Notes under the pieces: model-generated
What the model was told of the DNA's origin: nothing
What the model saw: only the letters and a program-made list of their open reading frames with translations
The model's database searches: none
Shown here: positions 9,815-19,880 of the stretch, piece after piece
Layout: each line of letters begins with the position of its first letter
Position numbering within the stretch: position 1 is the stretch's first letter
DNA from: Mugil cephalus
Taxonomy: Eukaryota > Chordata > Actinopteri > Mugiliformes > Mugilidae
DNA length: 64,000 nt
Direction of reading: 5' to 3'
Assembly (NCBI RefSeq): GCF_022458985.1
Contig: NC_061781.1
Coordinates: 24,036,001 to 24,100,000, forward strand
Position numbers and translations under genes: made by a program

Positions 9815-10715
9815 AGTTCCTCAGGGTTCTGTGCTAGGACCAGTATAATTCACATTATACTTGCTTCCCTTAGGCAATATTATTAGAAAGCACGGAATAA
9901 ACTTCCATTGCTATGCAGATGATACCCAACTTTATTTATCCATGAAACCAGATGAAACTAATCAGCTGGTTAAACACCAAGCATGGCTTGAAGGCATAAA
10001 TACTTGAATGACCTGTGATTTTCTACTTTTAAAGTCAGACAGAAGACAATGTATTTGGCTCTAAACATGGCAGAGATCCATTATCTAATCACCTGATTTC
10101 TTTGGAAAGCATTACTAAGGCCTCCAGTACTGCTGTGAAAAACCTTGGTGTTATATTTGTTATTTGTGTTATATATTGCTGGGGTTGTGGGGCTGTCATC
10201 GGGCACCTTGAACAGGTCACCAGGAACACAGAGACAAACAACCATTCACACTCACACCTAGACCTAGGGTCAATTTAGGGTCACCCCTAATTGGTCACCA
10301 GTTGGCCTAACAAGCATGTCTTTGGAGGTGTGAGGAAATCGTAGTACCTGGAGAAATCCCACACAGAAAAACTCCACCCAGAAAGTCCAAGCTAAATGGG
10401 TTTGGGTTTAGGAGGTTGAATCCAAACTCTCCATGTTTAGACTAAAGAAATTCTTTTTTAACAAAGCTTATAGTTAGGGCTGAACTTAACCATGCCTTAG
10501 TTATGCTGCTTTAGGCCTAGGCTGCTGGGGGACAATTCATTAGGGGCATGTCCTCTACTTTCTCTTCTCTGGCACCAAGCTCCTGTCCTCTAATCTCTTA
10601 GAATTTATTTTCTATTACTAACCACTGTGTCTCCCTCTTGGAAAACCAAGGTTCTTTCTCTTGAGACGATTTATATTGTTATTGATGCTATATAAACTAA
10701 ATTAAATGTGTTACA
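9815..10715 (+). mobile_element. L2 (Maui-like) LINE remnant
   Basis: Starts at the reverse transcriptase motif VPQGSVLGP and continues [21 protein letters not shown]. The 3' part after a nested repeat encodes the familiar RLKKFFFNKAYS region and a long untranslated tail. Frames carry stops; inactive. A second copy at 51366-52300 starts at the same motif, and a short third piece lies at 12875-13012. Confidence 0.75.
10178..10435 (-). repeat. tRNA-headed-type interspersed repeat, reverse orientation, nested in L2
   Basis: Text such as 'gctgtcatcgggcaccttga', 'accattcacactcacacct' and 'gcatgtctttggaggtgtga' belongs to a repeat widespread in teleosts. The other copies in this window are 22411-22696 (forward), 36124-36446 and 41186-41509 (both reverse). 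It interrupts the L2 remnant. Confidence 0.65.
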
Positions 10716-10719
10716 CAAG

Positions 10720-11148
10720 ACTCCTTGGTGTGATTTAGGGCAAATGAAAACATGGCAGATGGTGCAGAAAACTAATTTATTGTGTTGACATATTCATTTG
10801 CAAGTTCAGACATATAGATGCTCACCACTAGTTCATTATTCATTTCAATAACAATGTTCATTTAATAACTTGTGGAGACTAGATCCAGTTTTTGAAACCC
10901 AAAGTTCAGACACTGTGACATTAGCAAAGAAAGGAGACAAAGCTCTGTGACTGATGAATAAACTCAGCACTAGGAGAAAGAAAAAAAACTGCTGCAACTT
11001 ATGAACATGTGTCACTACACTACAAAGTCAGTGAAGTTTCCCTTTAATGTATATTACTCATAGAAATTAATCTCTATATTAAATATCTGCCAAGGACCAC
11101 ACATCTACTCCTCACATTTCTTCACTATTGTAATGGAAGAAGAAAAAA
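10720..11148. other. 3' flank copied with the OR pair
   Basis: From about 10720 to the pseudogene this sequence parallels 5530-5711 plus 6846-7085, the 3' flank of the intact OR at 7086, without the Penelope-like insert. No gene. Confidence 0.7.
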
Positions 11149-12068
11149 TTAGTTCACTTTTCGCCGACAAAACAACCTTCTGAGGTGTTTAGAGATTTCC
11201 TTCATTTTCAGTCCATATACGATTGGGTTGCAGAGAGAATTTAAAGTCACGATTTGCAGTGTCATTATAAAACGTGCAGTTTTTGGAAAATCTGATTCCA
11301 GTCTAATTATAATCATATCAAAACTTATCAAACAGGAGTGGTTGATTAGAACCAGCAGGTGAGGTAAACAGGTCTGTGCAGCCTTCTTCCTGACTTCTCT
11401 ACAACTCTGATGAGCTATAACAAGTATTCTTGTGTATGTAAAAATGATAAAGAGCAGAGGAAAGAGTGCAACATTAAACATAACAATTAATCCATATATA
11501 GATAGCGCTCTGGAGCTTGTACAGTGAAGATAGTTCACTAAATTGTTACAAAAAATACCTTTCAAACTAAATCTACAGAGCTTTGTGTTTGCAATACCTA
11601 TAACTGGCACCGAAACCTGACAAGCAGGTAGAAGCCAGGCAAAAACCAGAAGTACTGTTACTGTTGTTTTTCTCATAATAGCTGAATATTGCAGAGGTTT
11701 ACATATAGACACATATCTGTCATAGGACATGGCTGCCAACAGTAAGAATTCAGAACTACTAAAAGCGTAAAATAAAAAGACCTGAAAGAGACAAGCTTGA
11801 TAAGTTATGACCTGTTTCTTAGATAGGAAGTCAATCAGGAGCTTTGGGTAGTGCTGAGAAAAACAGAGTTCATCAACAGAGCAGCAATGAAAACGTACAT
11901 CGGCTCATGGAGGTTTTTGTGAATCACGATGAGAGACACAATAGTGACATTGGTGCAGAGTATCACAGCGTATGCTGCAGACATGATCACAAAATAAAGA
12001 TATCTGTATTTGTCCACTTCTACATGACCAGCAAGAGTTATATGTGTCACATTCCTGTCAGGATTCAT
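11149..12068 (-). pseudogene. Odorant receptor pseudogene, sister of OR 3
   Basis: A full-length OR locus about 95 percent like the gene at 7086-8012 by eye. It has the same MNPDRNVT start, the same NPIVYG TM7 variant and the same basic C-terminus. A single 7-bp deletion at about 11850 (where the sister reads gtagatcgcagtgctg, this copy reads gtagtgctg) shifts the frame after 'NSVFLST' in TM2. The frame 11835-12068 therefore ends early and 11149-11739 holds TM3 to the C-terminus. I see no other disabling change, so inactivation is young. Its promoter module is still recognisable. Confidence 0.93.
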
Positions 12069-12257
12069 GGAGACAATAAAATATTAGACATTGATTAATA
12101 AAACACCAGAATGGAACAAGCAGCACATGAACATAAGCTGAAGGAAGAAGTCTTACTATAGACTGCTCTGTGGCTGTCTCAGTTTTTTACAGACACATGC
12201 ACTTGGGGCATATTTGTTGCACCAAGAAAGAAATTGAACTTTTTATAGTTGAACCAA

Positions 12258-12298
12258 ATACTTAGTCTGACTTGTGCTCCCTCCATGGATCTCATTAA
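12258..12298 (-). promoter_or_regulatory. OR promoter module of the pseudogene
   Basis: On the - strand GTTAATGAG and ATCCATGGAGGGAG (12280-12298) are intact and match the sister gene. The TATA-like position is degenerate (actaagtattt). Confidence 0.55.
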
Positions 12299-12494
12299 CT
12301 CCTCCATGTAGAGCTGTTATCATGTTTACGACTTTTCGAAGCTCTGGAGGCCTCTGGTAAACCTCATTTACACAGGTGTACATTCTAAACTTCATCAATC
12401 AAGGTTGACAGCACCATTTTCTAAAAAAAATAAATAAATAAACAATTTGAAATGCTGAAGGGTTTAATATATTACACATTGCCGTGGTGTTGAT

Positions 12495-12618
12495 AACAGA
12501 AGTAATCCAAAAGGCGTTGAATAAGGCAATGGACTTTTTATGACAGTTGCCTTATTCAACACCTTTTGGATTACCATTAGCTGGATGACTGAGAACCTTC
12601 ACAGACAACAGAAGTAAT
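12495..12618. repeat. Near-perfect hairpin flanked by 12-bp direct repeats
   Basis: Arms 12502-12529 and 12547-12574 are 28 bp each and complementary with one mismatch, around a 17-nt loop. The 12-mer aacagaagtaat occurs at both sides (about 12495 and 12607), like a target-site duplication. Probably a small MITE or a retro-inserted relic; a structured RNA is possible but not shown. Confidence 0.75.
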
Positions 12619-12874
12619 GCTGAAAACGTCAATAGGTGTTGTGTGCTTCATGAAATGTGTGCACTGGTCTCCCCTCTCCATATCTGCTCTGAGCACTTAT
12701 TTTGGGAGACAAATGCAAATGCATTAAAACATTTACAACATTTGCAAATGTTCACACAGAGATTCCAGAAGATCAGAAAAGGTCTGTTAACTGACTGACT
12801 GCGGTATTCTTGACTTTCTGTCATGATTTCTGAGTTTCGCTGTTGAATTTTTCCGTTTCAACTCTGAAGATGTC

Positions 12875-13012
12875 TTTGAACACAGTTTGGGTTTGGGAGG
12901 CAGACACCTTCTCTACTTTTAAGGTTAGGCTTAAGACTTTCCTTTCTGATAACGGTTATACTTAGAGCTGGACTGAACCATCCCTCAGTTATGCTGCAGT
13001 AACCAGCTCATC
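12875..13012 (+). mobile_element. L2 (Maui-like) LINE fragment
   Basis: Encodes VWVREADTFSTFKVRLKTFLSDN followed by WTEPSLSYAA in one frame, the C-terminal region of the L2 elements also seen at 10440-10520 and 52080-52180. Confidence 0.6.
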
Positions 13013-13014
13013 AT

Positions 13015-13430
13015 GAAATGGCTCAGTGGTCCACCTACACCTAAAGGACAAAGGACACTCCTTTGAAGACAACAATGTCAAAACTCTTAGCCAGAGAAGA
13101 CAGATGGTTGGGAGCCATCTATGTCAGATTGGGAAAAAACGTCTCTTAATGGAGAAGATAAACCGAGATATAATCTGCCATCAAATTAAAATACAGTCTT
13201 TACGTCTGTCCTCAAGAAGATTCTACCCCATTTACACACACACACAAATACAGGTAAGTATCCAGTCATTAATGGGATGTTGCACCAGTTTCTGGTTCTT
13301 ACAGAAACAAGTCAAGCAAATTTTGAGTTTCCTATTTAGACCTCAACTTCCCATCAGTCTCTTAGAACTGAAAAAGGTACTTGGATTAGTGGTGAGATGT
13401 CCTCTCAAAACTCTACAAGGACCCATGAGC
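13015..13430 (+). mobile_element. Penelope-like element C-terminal relic
   Basis: The start of the frame at 13026 reads VHLHLKDKGHSFEDNNVKTL and then, in another frame, REDRWLGAIYVRL, which is the end of the GIY-YIG region in one branch of fish Penelope-like elements. The following text with 'gtggtgagatgtcctctc' and 'aaaactctacaagg' looks like their 3' region. The open frame to 13523 as a whole is not a gene. Confidence 0.5.
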
Positions 13431-14632
13431 TCAAGGTTCTTTCCTGTTCTTCCTTACCGACTGAGGCCGAATGTGGAGCAAAGTGAATCATTTACATGGA
13501 GCCATTCCTCAGATTCGCCTTGAATCTGTCTCTAAAAGTATCTAGTGTAAACCCAACATAATGAATCTTTAGCTTTGTAAGATGTGCTTATGCACCTTTT
13601 TTTTAATCTCAGTTAAGAGTCAGAGAAACAAAGTCAGAATGGGTTTTAATCTACAAATGTTACGTTTAGAACACAAAATCAAAAGTAATAACTTTACTTA
13701 GCAACCAGCGAGCCTTGACCAAGCCTAGTAGCCTAACCCGCTATGCATGCACAACCAAAATGATCCATTTACCCCATTCATTTTATTTAAAGTTGTTTAT
13801 TTAAGTTACAGTTTGCACATTTGATATTCAAAGAATAACTAAAAGGGATCTCTTTTTTTTTGGCCACGACATACCTGTGGTGGTGTGGGGGTGAGGGGGT
13901 TGAGAGTTAAGGGGGGCACGGCCCTCGAATGGCTCATCGTAGTCCGGCACTGTTCACTAACATGCTTTCTTTTTTCTTGAAGAACATTTATCACTTAACT
14001 TTGACTAAAAGTTTATTTTCATGAGATGGTTAAGTTACAACATAAATGAGTAATGACACTAGAGAAACAAATGAAGGTGAAGAAAACACTGGAGTGATGC
14101 AGGCAATTTACATTTGAGATCTGAGTCACTCATCTCCCTGTCTTCCACTGATGCTGCCTTCGGCTTCACTCAGCCTGCCAGCCACGTCAACCTCATCAGT
14201 CAACTCGGCTCACATCCGCCAAACTCTCTAAAGCTGCCTTTCCCTCCTGGTTCCTGTTTGACTGATCACTGTTTTCCTACCTGTGGGTTTTGTCTGCCTG
14301 GATAAACAGCTGTTGTCATAAAAGTCACTCCTGTCACTCATGGCAGACAATAAAGTTAATCTATCGATCTGTAAGTCATGAAATGGATATGAGAAGCTCC
14401 TTAAACAGTTTAAAGAGACAAAAATGTATCTAACGTAATCTAATCTCCTAGGAGACTTCGATATAGTCACAAATATTGGTACTTATAAGTGAGTCATTCA
14501 TTAATAATCACAGTGAAATGTAATCATACATTCAGACTGAAATGCATTATTTGCAGGACAGAGACACATAATCTTTACTCTAAACACTGAATGTTTCTAA
14601 CAGAACACAGCTTTTGTCATTGTAGAGAAATA
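13431..14632. other. Intergenic, nothing recognised
   Basis: AT-rich sequence with one G-rich patch around 13880-13920. Short open frames at 14114-14470 overlap on both strands and have no recognisable domain. From about 14340 it is the 3' flank of the next - strand OR gene. Confidence 0.5.
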
Positions 14633-15559
14633 TTAGTTCACTTTATCTTGACTAAACAGTCTCTTAAGATGTTTAGATATTTCTGTCATTTTTAGTCCAT
14701 AGATGATTGGATTGATGAGCGGATGATATAAAATCAGCTGTAAAGTCAGGATGAAATGCACGTTTTTTGGGATTTCTGATTCCACTCTGACTATAATTAC
14801 ATTAAATGTTGTAAAAATGGAATAGTTCATTAGAACCAACAGGTGAGGTAAACAGGTCCGAGCTGCCTTTGTCCTCACTTCTCTACTGCTTCGATTTGTT
14901 ATTATGAATATTTTAGCATATGTAAAAAGTATAAAGACAGTAGGCACAACTACAACTGTTACAAAAATGCATAAACCATAAATAGTTATGGAATCCGACC
15001 ACACGCAGAAAAGTTTGTAAACTGAATTATTACAAAAAATGACATTCAAAGTAAAAGTGCAGAGCTTTTCATTTGCGCTCATTGTTGTGGTTGCAAGAAG
15101 CTGACAGGCAGGTAGAAGCCAAGCTACAGCCAACAAGAGTCTGACAGTCCTCTTTCTCATAATAGCTGGATATTGCAGAGGTTTACATATGGACACATAT
15201 CGGTCATAGGCCATGGCTGCAAGCAGTAAGAACTCTGAACCGTTTAAAGCGTAAAACATAAAATACTGAATAAGACAGCCTTCATAAGATATAATCTGTT
15301 GTTCAGATAAAAAGTCGATGAGAAGTTTCGGATAGATCACTGTGCTGAATATAACAGAGTTCAGTAACAAAGCTGCGATGAAAATGTACATAGGCTCATG
15401 GAGGTTTTGATGAATCCAGATCAAGTACACAATAGTACAATTACTCCAGATTATTAGAATATAAACAATTAAAACAACCATAAAACAAAGGTATCTGTAC
15501 TTCTGAACTTCCACATGCCCTTCAAGAGTGATATACGTTAAATTGAATTCCCCGTCCAT
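14633..15559 (-). CDS. Odorant receptor, teleost type (OR 4)
   Basis: A 308-residue receptor. Sequon NLT 6-8, LHEPMY 53-58, MAYDRYVSICKP after TM3, loop 2 cysteines in KLCTFTLNVIFC...LFC, and NPIIYG in TM7. The intracellular loop 3 region reads SSREVRTKAARTCLPHLL, slightly different from the KKAAET/KKAAQT of the others. Most similar to the genes at 17203 and 20226, with which it shares YLIWIHQNLHEPMYIFIAALLLNSV-type text. Upstream on the - strand a donor-like GTCAG/GTAAC (about 15694-15685) suggests a 5' UTR intron, with the acceptor unclear. The start matches the family length. Confidence 0.97.
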   Translation of the reverse strand: MDGEFNLTYITLEGHVEVQKYRYLCFMVVLIVYILIIWSNCTIVYLIWIHQNLHEPMYIFIAALLLNSVIFSTVIYPKLLIDFLSEQQIISYEGCLIQYFMFYALNGSEFLLLAAMAYDRYVSICKPLQYPAIMRKRTVRLLLAVAWLLPACQLLATTTMSANEKLCTFTLNVIFCNNSVYKLFCVWSDSITIYGLCIFVTVVVVPTVFILFTYAKIFIITNRSSREVRTKAARTCLPHLLVLMNYSIFTTFNVIIVRVESEIPKNVHFILTLQLILYHPLINPIIYGLKMTEISKHLKRLFSQDKVN

Positions 15560-15751
15560 TCAAAAAGCCCACTATTAGATAATGACTATAAAAGCAGGCA
15601 GATGTACATTATAACAGGGATATATGGAAAAACTTTGAACACTACAATAACATTCTTCCTGTATTCCATTCTTTTATGAATTCAGTTACCTGACCTTGAG
15701 ACATGCTCATGATCTCCAAAACCCAGATGGAGCCCTGTCTGAACCTGTGAA

Positions 15752-15796
15752 ATGTTTTTATCAGGATGCTTCACCCTCCACGGAGCTCATTAAACT
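15752..15796 (-). promoter_or_regulatory. OR promoter module of gene 4
   Basis: Read on the - strand: TTTAATGAG, GCTCCGTGGAGGG, then GATAAAAAC (15754-15762 on +) and TTTCACAGG. All four parts are in the standard order, about 200-230 bp before the ATG. Confidence 0.7.
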
Positions 15797-15799
15797 TTC

Positions 15800-16370
15800 C
15801 ACCAACAGCAATCAACATGGAAACAACTATTTTTTTTTTTAATTTTTTTACCTCATCAAATCCATTATACCTTTCCATTTTCTAGGTAGTTTGCTTTGCA
15901 GCGGTTTCCTTTGGTTTCTCACAACTTAAGTTCTCTATGTTGGAGACCCAGAGGTCACAAGATTCATTTCACGACATCTTGATATTAGAAAAAAATTTGC
16001 AGTCCAGCATACTTGTCTACACCTCCATGATAAAGCACACAAATACATATAGTTGGACATCAAGTCTAACTTGATGTGCATGCATGATGCCTTGCAATTT
16101 TTGAGTTGACAATCTCAGTGTGATGTACTGTTGTGACTGAACCAAACGAAGGCGGCCTGATACGGCACTGTACCATTCAAAGGCTCAGCATCAGTCTTGG
16201 TGACAAGCACACAAATACTGGACTGTTGTGCCGCTAGTTCTTCAGTACCAGGTTCCTTGGACTTCTGGACGAGATGTTACGATCCCTTGTGCCATGATCT
16301 GAGGCAAAACTCCTTTAGAAACCCAGTCCAACTGGAGAACTGACTAGCAGACCAGTGGTCAGCTATTAAC
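15800..16370. other. Intergenic, nothing recognised
   Basis: A T-run at 15829-15850 and otherwise unremarkable sequence. No open frame or known repeat that I can identify. Confidence 0.4.
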
Positions 16371-16610
16371 TAGCCTAGCTACCAGCAGTAGGTAAGAAAT
16401 GATGGAAATGTGACCACACTCCAACCAAACATTTCTCCCTTCTGCCTGTATCAGAAATAAGATACAACCAGACACTAGCTACATAGCCTAGTCAAAGCAG
16501 GAGGTAATGAGAGGTGGTGGGACATGTGACTACCCTTCAACCAACACTGCTCCCTTCTGCTAGGATCGGAAATAAAACACTATCAGACACCAGCTAATAA
16601 GCCTAGCCAT
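16371..16610. repeat. Two-copy 113-bp tandem repeat
   Basis: Units starting at 16371 (tagcctagctaccagcag) and about 16484 (tagcctagtcaaagcag) share blocks such as 'atgtga', 'tccaacca', 'ctcccttctgc' and 'cagacac(c)agcta' in the same order. A third unit begins at about 16599 and fades. The second unit has diverged visibly. Confidence 0.75.
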
Positions 16611-16678
16611 GGAAGTAAATCATTAGAGAACACCAGCTAAATTGTCTTTGGTGAAAGTGAAGCATATAGGTCTTGTCT

Positions 16679-16710
16679 TAGGGTTAGGGTTAGGCTTAGG
16701 GTTAGGGTTA
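16679..16710. repeat. Interstitial telomere-like repeat
   Basis: Five units of TTAGGG with one TTAGGC variant. Single gggttagggtt runs also occur near 32182 and a short one near 47262. Confidence 0.9.
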
Positions 16711-16828
16711 AAGAGTTCATCATCTAAAATGACAGAAGTTATCATTAGTAATGAAGTAAGCAATCTTTATTAAAGATGACACATCATCCAACATTTAAAG
16801 TTTTCTAAGGTTCAGTGACATCACAACA

Positions 16829-16858
16829 TTAGTTCACTTTATCCTGACTAAACAGTCT
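16829..16858 (-). pseudogene. OR C-terminal remnant (10 codons)
   Basis: Read on the - strand it encodes RLFSQDKVN and stop, the exact last codons of the gene at 14633-15559 with one silent change. The rest of the receptor is not present beside it, so this is the scar of a deleted OR copy between genes 4 and 5. Confidence 0.7.
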
Positions 16859-17202
16859 AAAACATGTAACACTTTGACTTGCTCATTGTAAAAGTAGCTC
16901 GCAGGCCTTAAAGTGTAGTCACACGCACTGCTAGTTCAGTAAAATTGTAGATGCTAGATCATGAAGTACTTAATAAGCCTAACTTACGAAATTAGGTATA
17001 TGTAACTAAGCAAAATGCAACCTTGAGCATAAAACATTTATTTGCAGAAAAATTTTGAAACGAGTGAAAGATATCAGTCATCTTAACATAGTTGAAGCTG
17101 ACAGTGATCTTTACTGTGTGTTGGCTATCACAACATATCATCAACATCAACATTAAGTCAAGTTTAGTCACATGACATGTTATTTGTTGCTACAGGAAAA
17201 TA

Positions 17203-18129
17203 TTAGTTCATGTTATCTTGACACAACAGCTTCTTAAGGTGTTTAGAGATTTCCTTCATTTTTAGTCCATATATGATCGGATTAACGAGAGGGTGATACA
17301 ACACCATTTGTAAAACCATTATTAAACGTGCAGTCTTTGTGATATTCGATTCTACCCTGACTATGATAACATCGAATGTACTGTAAAAGGAAAGGTTGAT
17401 CAAAACCAGAAGGTGAGGTAAACAGGTCTCTGCAGCTTTTTTCCTGACTTCCCTGGAACATTGATAGGTAATCAAGAAAATTTTACTGTATGTGAAAAGT
17501 ATGAAAAGTATGGGCATCACTATAACATTTAGAAAAACATACAGCCCATATATAGTTATTACTCTTGACCACACACAGTGAAGTTTGTAAATTGAATTAT
17601 TGCAAAAAACAACGTTCAGGGTAAAGCTGCAGAGCTGCGTACTTGCACTTATTGCTGCTAGTGGCACGAGCTGAAAGGCAGGTAGAAGCCAAGCTGAAGC
17701 CAGCAAGATATTAACAGTGCTTTTTCTCATAATAGCTGGATATTGGAGAGGTTTACATATTGACACATATCGGTCATAGGACATGGCTGCTAACAGTAAG
17801 AATTCGGAACCATTAAAAGTGTAAAACATAAAATACTGAATAAGACAGCCTTCATAAGATGTGATCTGTTGTTCAGACAGAAGGTCAGTCAGAAGCTTTG
17901 GGTAGATGTTAGTGCTGAAAAGAATAGAGTTAAGTAGCAAAGCTGCGATGAAAATGTACATAGGCTCATGGAGATTTTGGTGCTTCCAGATTAAGTACAC
18001 AATAGTAGAATTACTACAGATTATTAGAATATAAACAATAAAAACAATCATAAAATACAGGTACCTATATTTCTGAACTTCCACATGTCCATCAAGAGTT
18101 ATATATGTTGAATAGTTCTCTTTATCCAT
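17203..18129 (-). CDS. Odorant receptor, teleost type (OR 5)
   Basis: A 308-residue receptor. The sequon is NYS at residues 5-7. The TM3-loop 2 motif MSYDRYVSICKPLQYP, the three loop-2 cysteines, KAAETCLPHLLVL and NPIIYG are all present. TM4 to loop 2 (LPAFQLVPLAAISASTQLC) is distinctive, a region expected to help shape the odorant pocket. It ends KLLCQDNMN. A donor-like GTCAG/GTAAC lies upstream at about 18280. OR fragments lie on both sides (16829 and 18455), so this spot has lost receptor copies. Confidence 0.97.
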   Translation of the reverse strand: MDKENYSTYITLDGHVEVQKYRYLYFMIVFIVYILIICSNSTIVYLIWKHQNLHEPMYIFIAALLLNSILFSTNIYPKLLTDLLSEQQITSYEGCLIQYFMFYTFNGSEFLLLAAMSYDRYVSICKPLQYPAIMRKSTVNILLASAWLLPAFQLVPLAAISASTQLCSFTLNVVFCNNSIYKLHCVWSRVITIYGLYVFLNVIVMPILFILFTYSKIFLITYQCSREVRKKAAETCLPHLLVLINLSFYSTFDVIIVRVESNITKTARLIMVLQMVLYHPLVNPIIYGLKMKEISKHLKKLLCQDNMN

Positions 18130-18345
18130 TTAAAAAGTCAAATAGTAAATGTTGATAGTTACAACTCTGAAGTAATATTACAGATATATCCAAATAAAAA
18201 CCGAGAGGAGAGATTTTACTTTGAACAGAGCAATAACCTCTCTTGTATTCAGTTAAGTCACTTATTTATTAACAGTTACCTGACCTTGGAAGTTGGTATG
18301 CACTCATCTCTGAAACCCAGAAAGATAACAGTCTGAGCCAGTGGA

Positions 18346-18384
18346 ATGTTTTTATGCTTCATCCTCCATGGATCTCATTAAATC
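18346..18384 (-). promoter_or_regulatory. OR promoter module of gene 5
   Basis: On the - strand: ATTTAATGAG, ATCCATGGAGG, then GCATAAAAAC (about 18349-18357 on +) and ATTCCACTGG. Complete module, about 220-250 bp before the ATG. Confidence 0.7.
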
Positions 18385-18454
18385 TTCCACCAACAGTCAC
18401 TAACATGGGACCAACTGTTGACTACTGATGGAACAATTAATGATAAAGTGCGTC

Positions 18455-18562
18455 CATGTCAAATGAGTATGAAGCGCATGGGCAGGATTACAACATTTAG
18501 AAAAATGCACACAGTGTATATGTTCTTGTGCTCTCGACCATGCACAGCCATGTTCGTAGATT
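18455..18562 (-). pseudogene. Diverged OR fragment (TM5 region)
   Basis: Aligns by eye with 17495-17600 of the neighbouring OR gene, sharing 'catgggca', 'aacatttagaaaaa' and 'ctc(t)tgaccacacacag'-like blocks. It covers loop 2 to TM5 only and is much diverged. Lies immediately upstream of the promoter of gene 5. Confidence 0.6.
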
Positions 18563-18795
18563 CCAGTGCAGGACCACTCGCATGGCGAACAGTTTCTATC
18601 CGTCTCCTGAACAAGAACAATGCCGGGGGCCCCCTATGAACACACTAACCCCAACACCACTGTAGATGTTCCATTGTTGTTACGCTGAACATATTCCTTT
18701 ATATTTGAATGTGTATATATTTACGAGTTTATTTTCAAGGCAAATTCCTTGTATGTGCAAACATACCTGGCAATAAAGTCTATTCTGGTTCTGAT
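18562..18795 (+). mobile_element. LINE 3' end (L2/Rex1-like)
   Basis: Encodes WRTVSIRLLNKN, which resembles the conserved end of reverse transcriptase ORFs (..FFPSAIRLLN). It is followed by a 3' tail with 'aattccttgtatgtgcaaac' and 'ggcaataaagtctattctgg', typical of fish LINE tails. Severely 5'-truncated. Confidence 0.7.
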
Positions 18796-19536
18796 TTTAC
18801 ATGGCCTGCCACTTCGCAACCAAAGTTTCCAATCGTGTCCACTTTGTTATAAAACCACTGTGGCAACCTAGGTGTTTGATTTTATACAGCTGTTCCCATG
18901 GAAGTGAATGGAACAGCTGAATTCAGTTATTCAGTTATTTGGCTGTAGTGTATGTTGAATTGTCATCCATTTACAAGGTCTAGTATTAGATATTATAAGT
19001 GTACACAGTATATCGGATTAAAAAGGACACTTTGGACATTACAATAACGTGTCTATTCTTTCTTGGTTTTAGAGATGAGCATGTACCAAGGCGAGTAAAG
19101 TGAATATGAAAGAGAACTCTCTGAGCCTGTGAAACGCCACAGAGCTTATTTTGGGAGGAAGCTGGTAAATATATATATGATATCATCAGTACAGTGAGTT
19201 AGAAAATCTATGGGATCAATGTTATCAGAACATGGGTGTAGCAGAAGGGAGTGTGTACAATTGGAAATCATCTGCATAATTATGATACTTTTTACAAGTG
19301 TTATTAGAATGACATCACCTTTTATTTTGCCACAGTGGGGAAATTTGCCACAATAGCAGTCAGAAGTGGTATTTGAACCCCCACCAGCAGCCTGATACAG
19401 TTTGTACCATTTAAAACCATTTTAAAATCCCCTGACGTAATTAAACAGGCATAGTGACAGGGTGCAGTGGACAATATGTTAAAAATGAATAAAACCTTTA
19501 TTTAGATTTTAGTCGCTGTAATTAATACATTATATT
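18796..19536. other. Intergenic, nothing recognised
   Basis: A few blocks resemble upstream regions of neighbouring OR genes ('acattacaataacgtgtc', 'cttggttttagagatgagc'), so part may be a decayed OR 5' flank on the - strand. No gene. Confidence 0.4.
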
Positions 19537-19880
19537 ATGACCCACTTAATATTGTGTAGGTCTCCCATTGTGTCCAAAACAACTGTGCCTCATCAGAGAA
19601 TGGACATGGGTCTTCTGAGGGGAGGGTCCTCAGTGGATCATCCCACAGATCTAGTGAATTTGGAGGCCAGGTCAACACCTTGCGCTGTTCTTTGTGTTTT
19701 TTTTTTGTTTTGTTTTTTGTTTGTTTGTGTGTGTTGTTTCTAAATCACTTTTGTGTGTGTGTCAGGCTACATCCTGCTGGGAACGACTGCTGCCATCGAG
19801 GAGTGTTATTGCTATGGGGTGGGGGTGTCTGGTCTGGTCTGGTACAAAAGTTTCCCAGCAGAACATTACATTGGGGTACA
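19537..19880 (-). mobile_element. Tc1-like transposon remnant
   Basis: Text 'taatattgtgtaggtctccc', 'cccacagatctagtgaattt' with 'ggaggccaggtcaacacctt', and 'gtttcccagcagaacatta' match a common fish Tc1-like family read antisense to its transposase. A T/G-rich low-complexity stretch (19690-19765) sits in the middle and much of the transposase is missing. Confidence 0.65.

Noticed and set aside
13026-13523. 165-codon open frame as a gene
   Set aside because: Its beginning matches a Penelope-like element end and the rest is out of frame with that family; no coherent protein.
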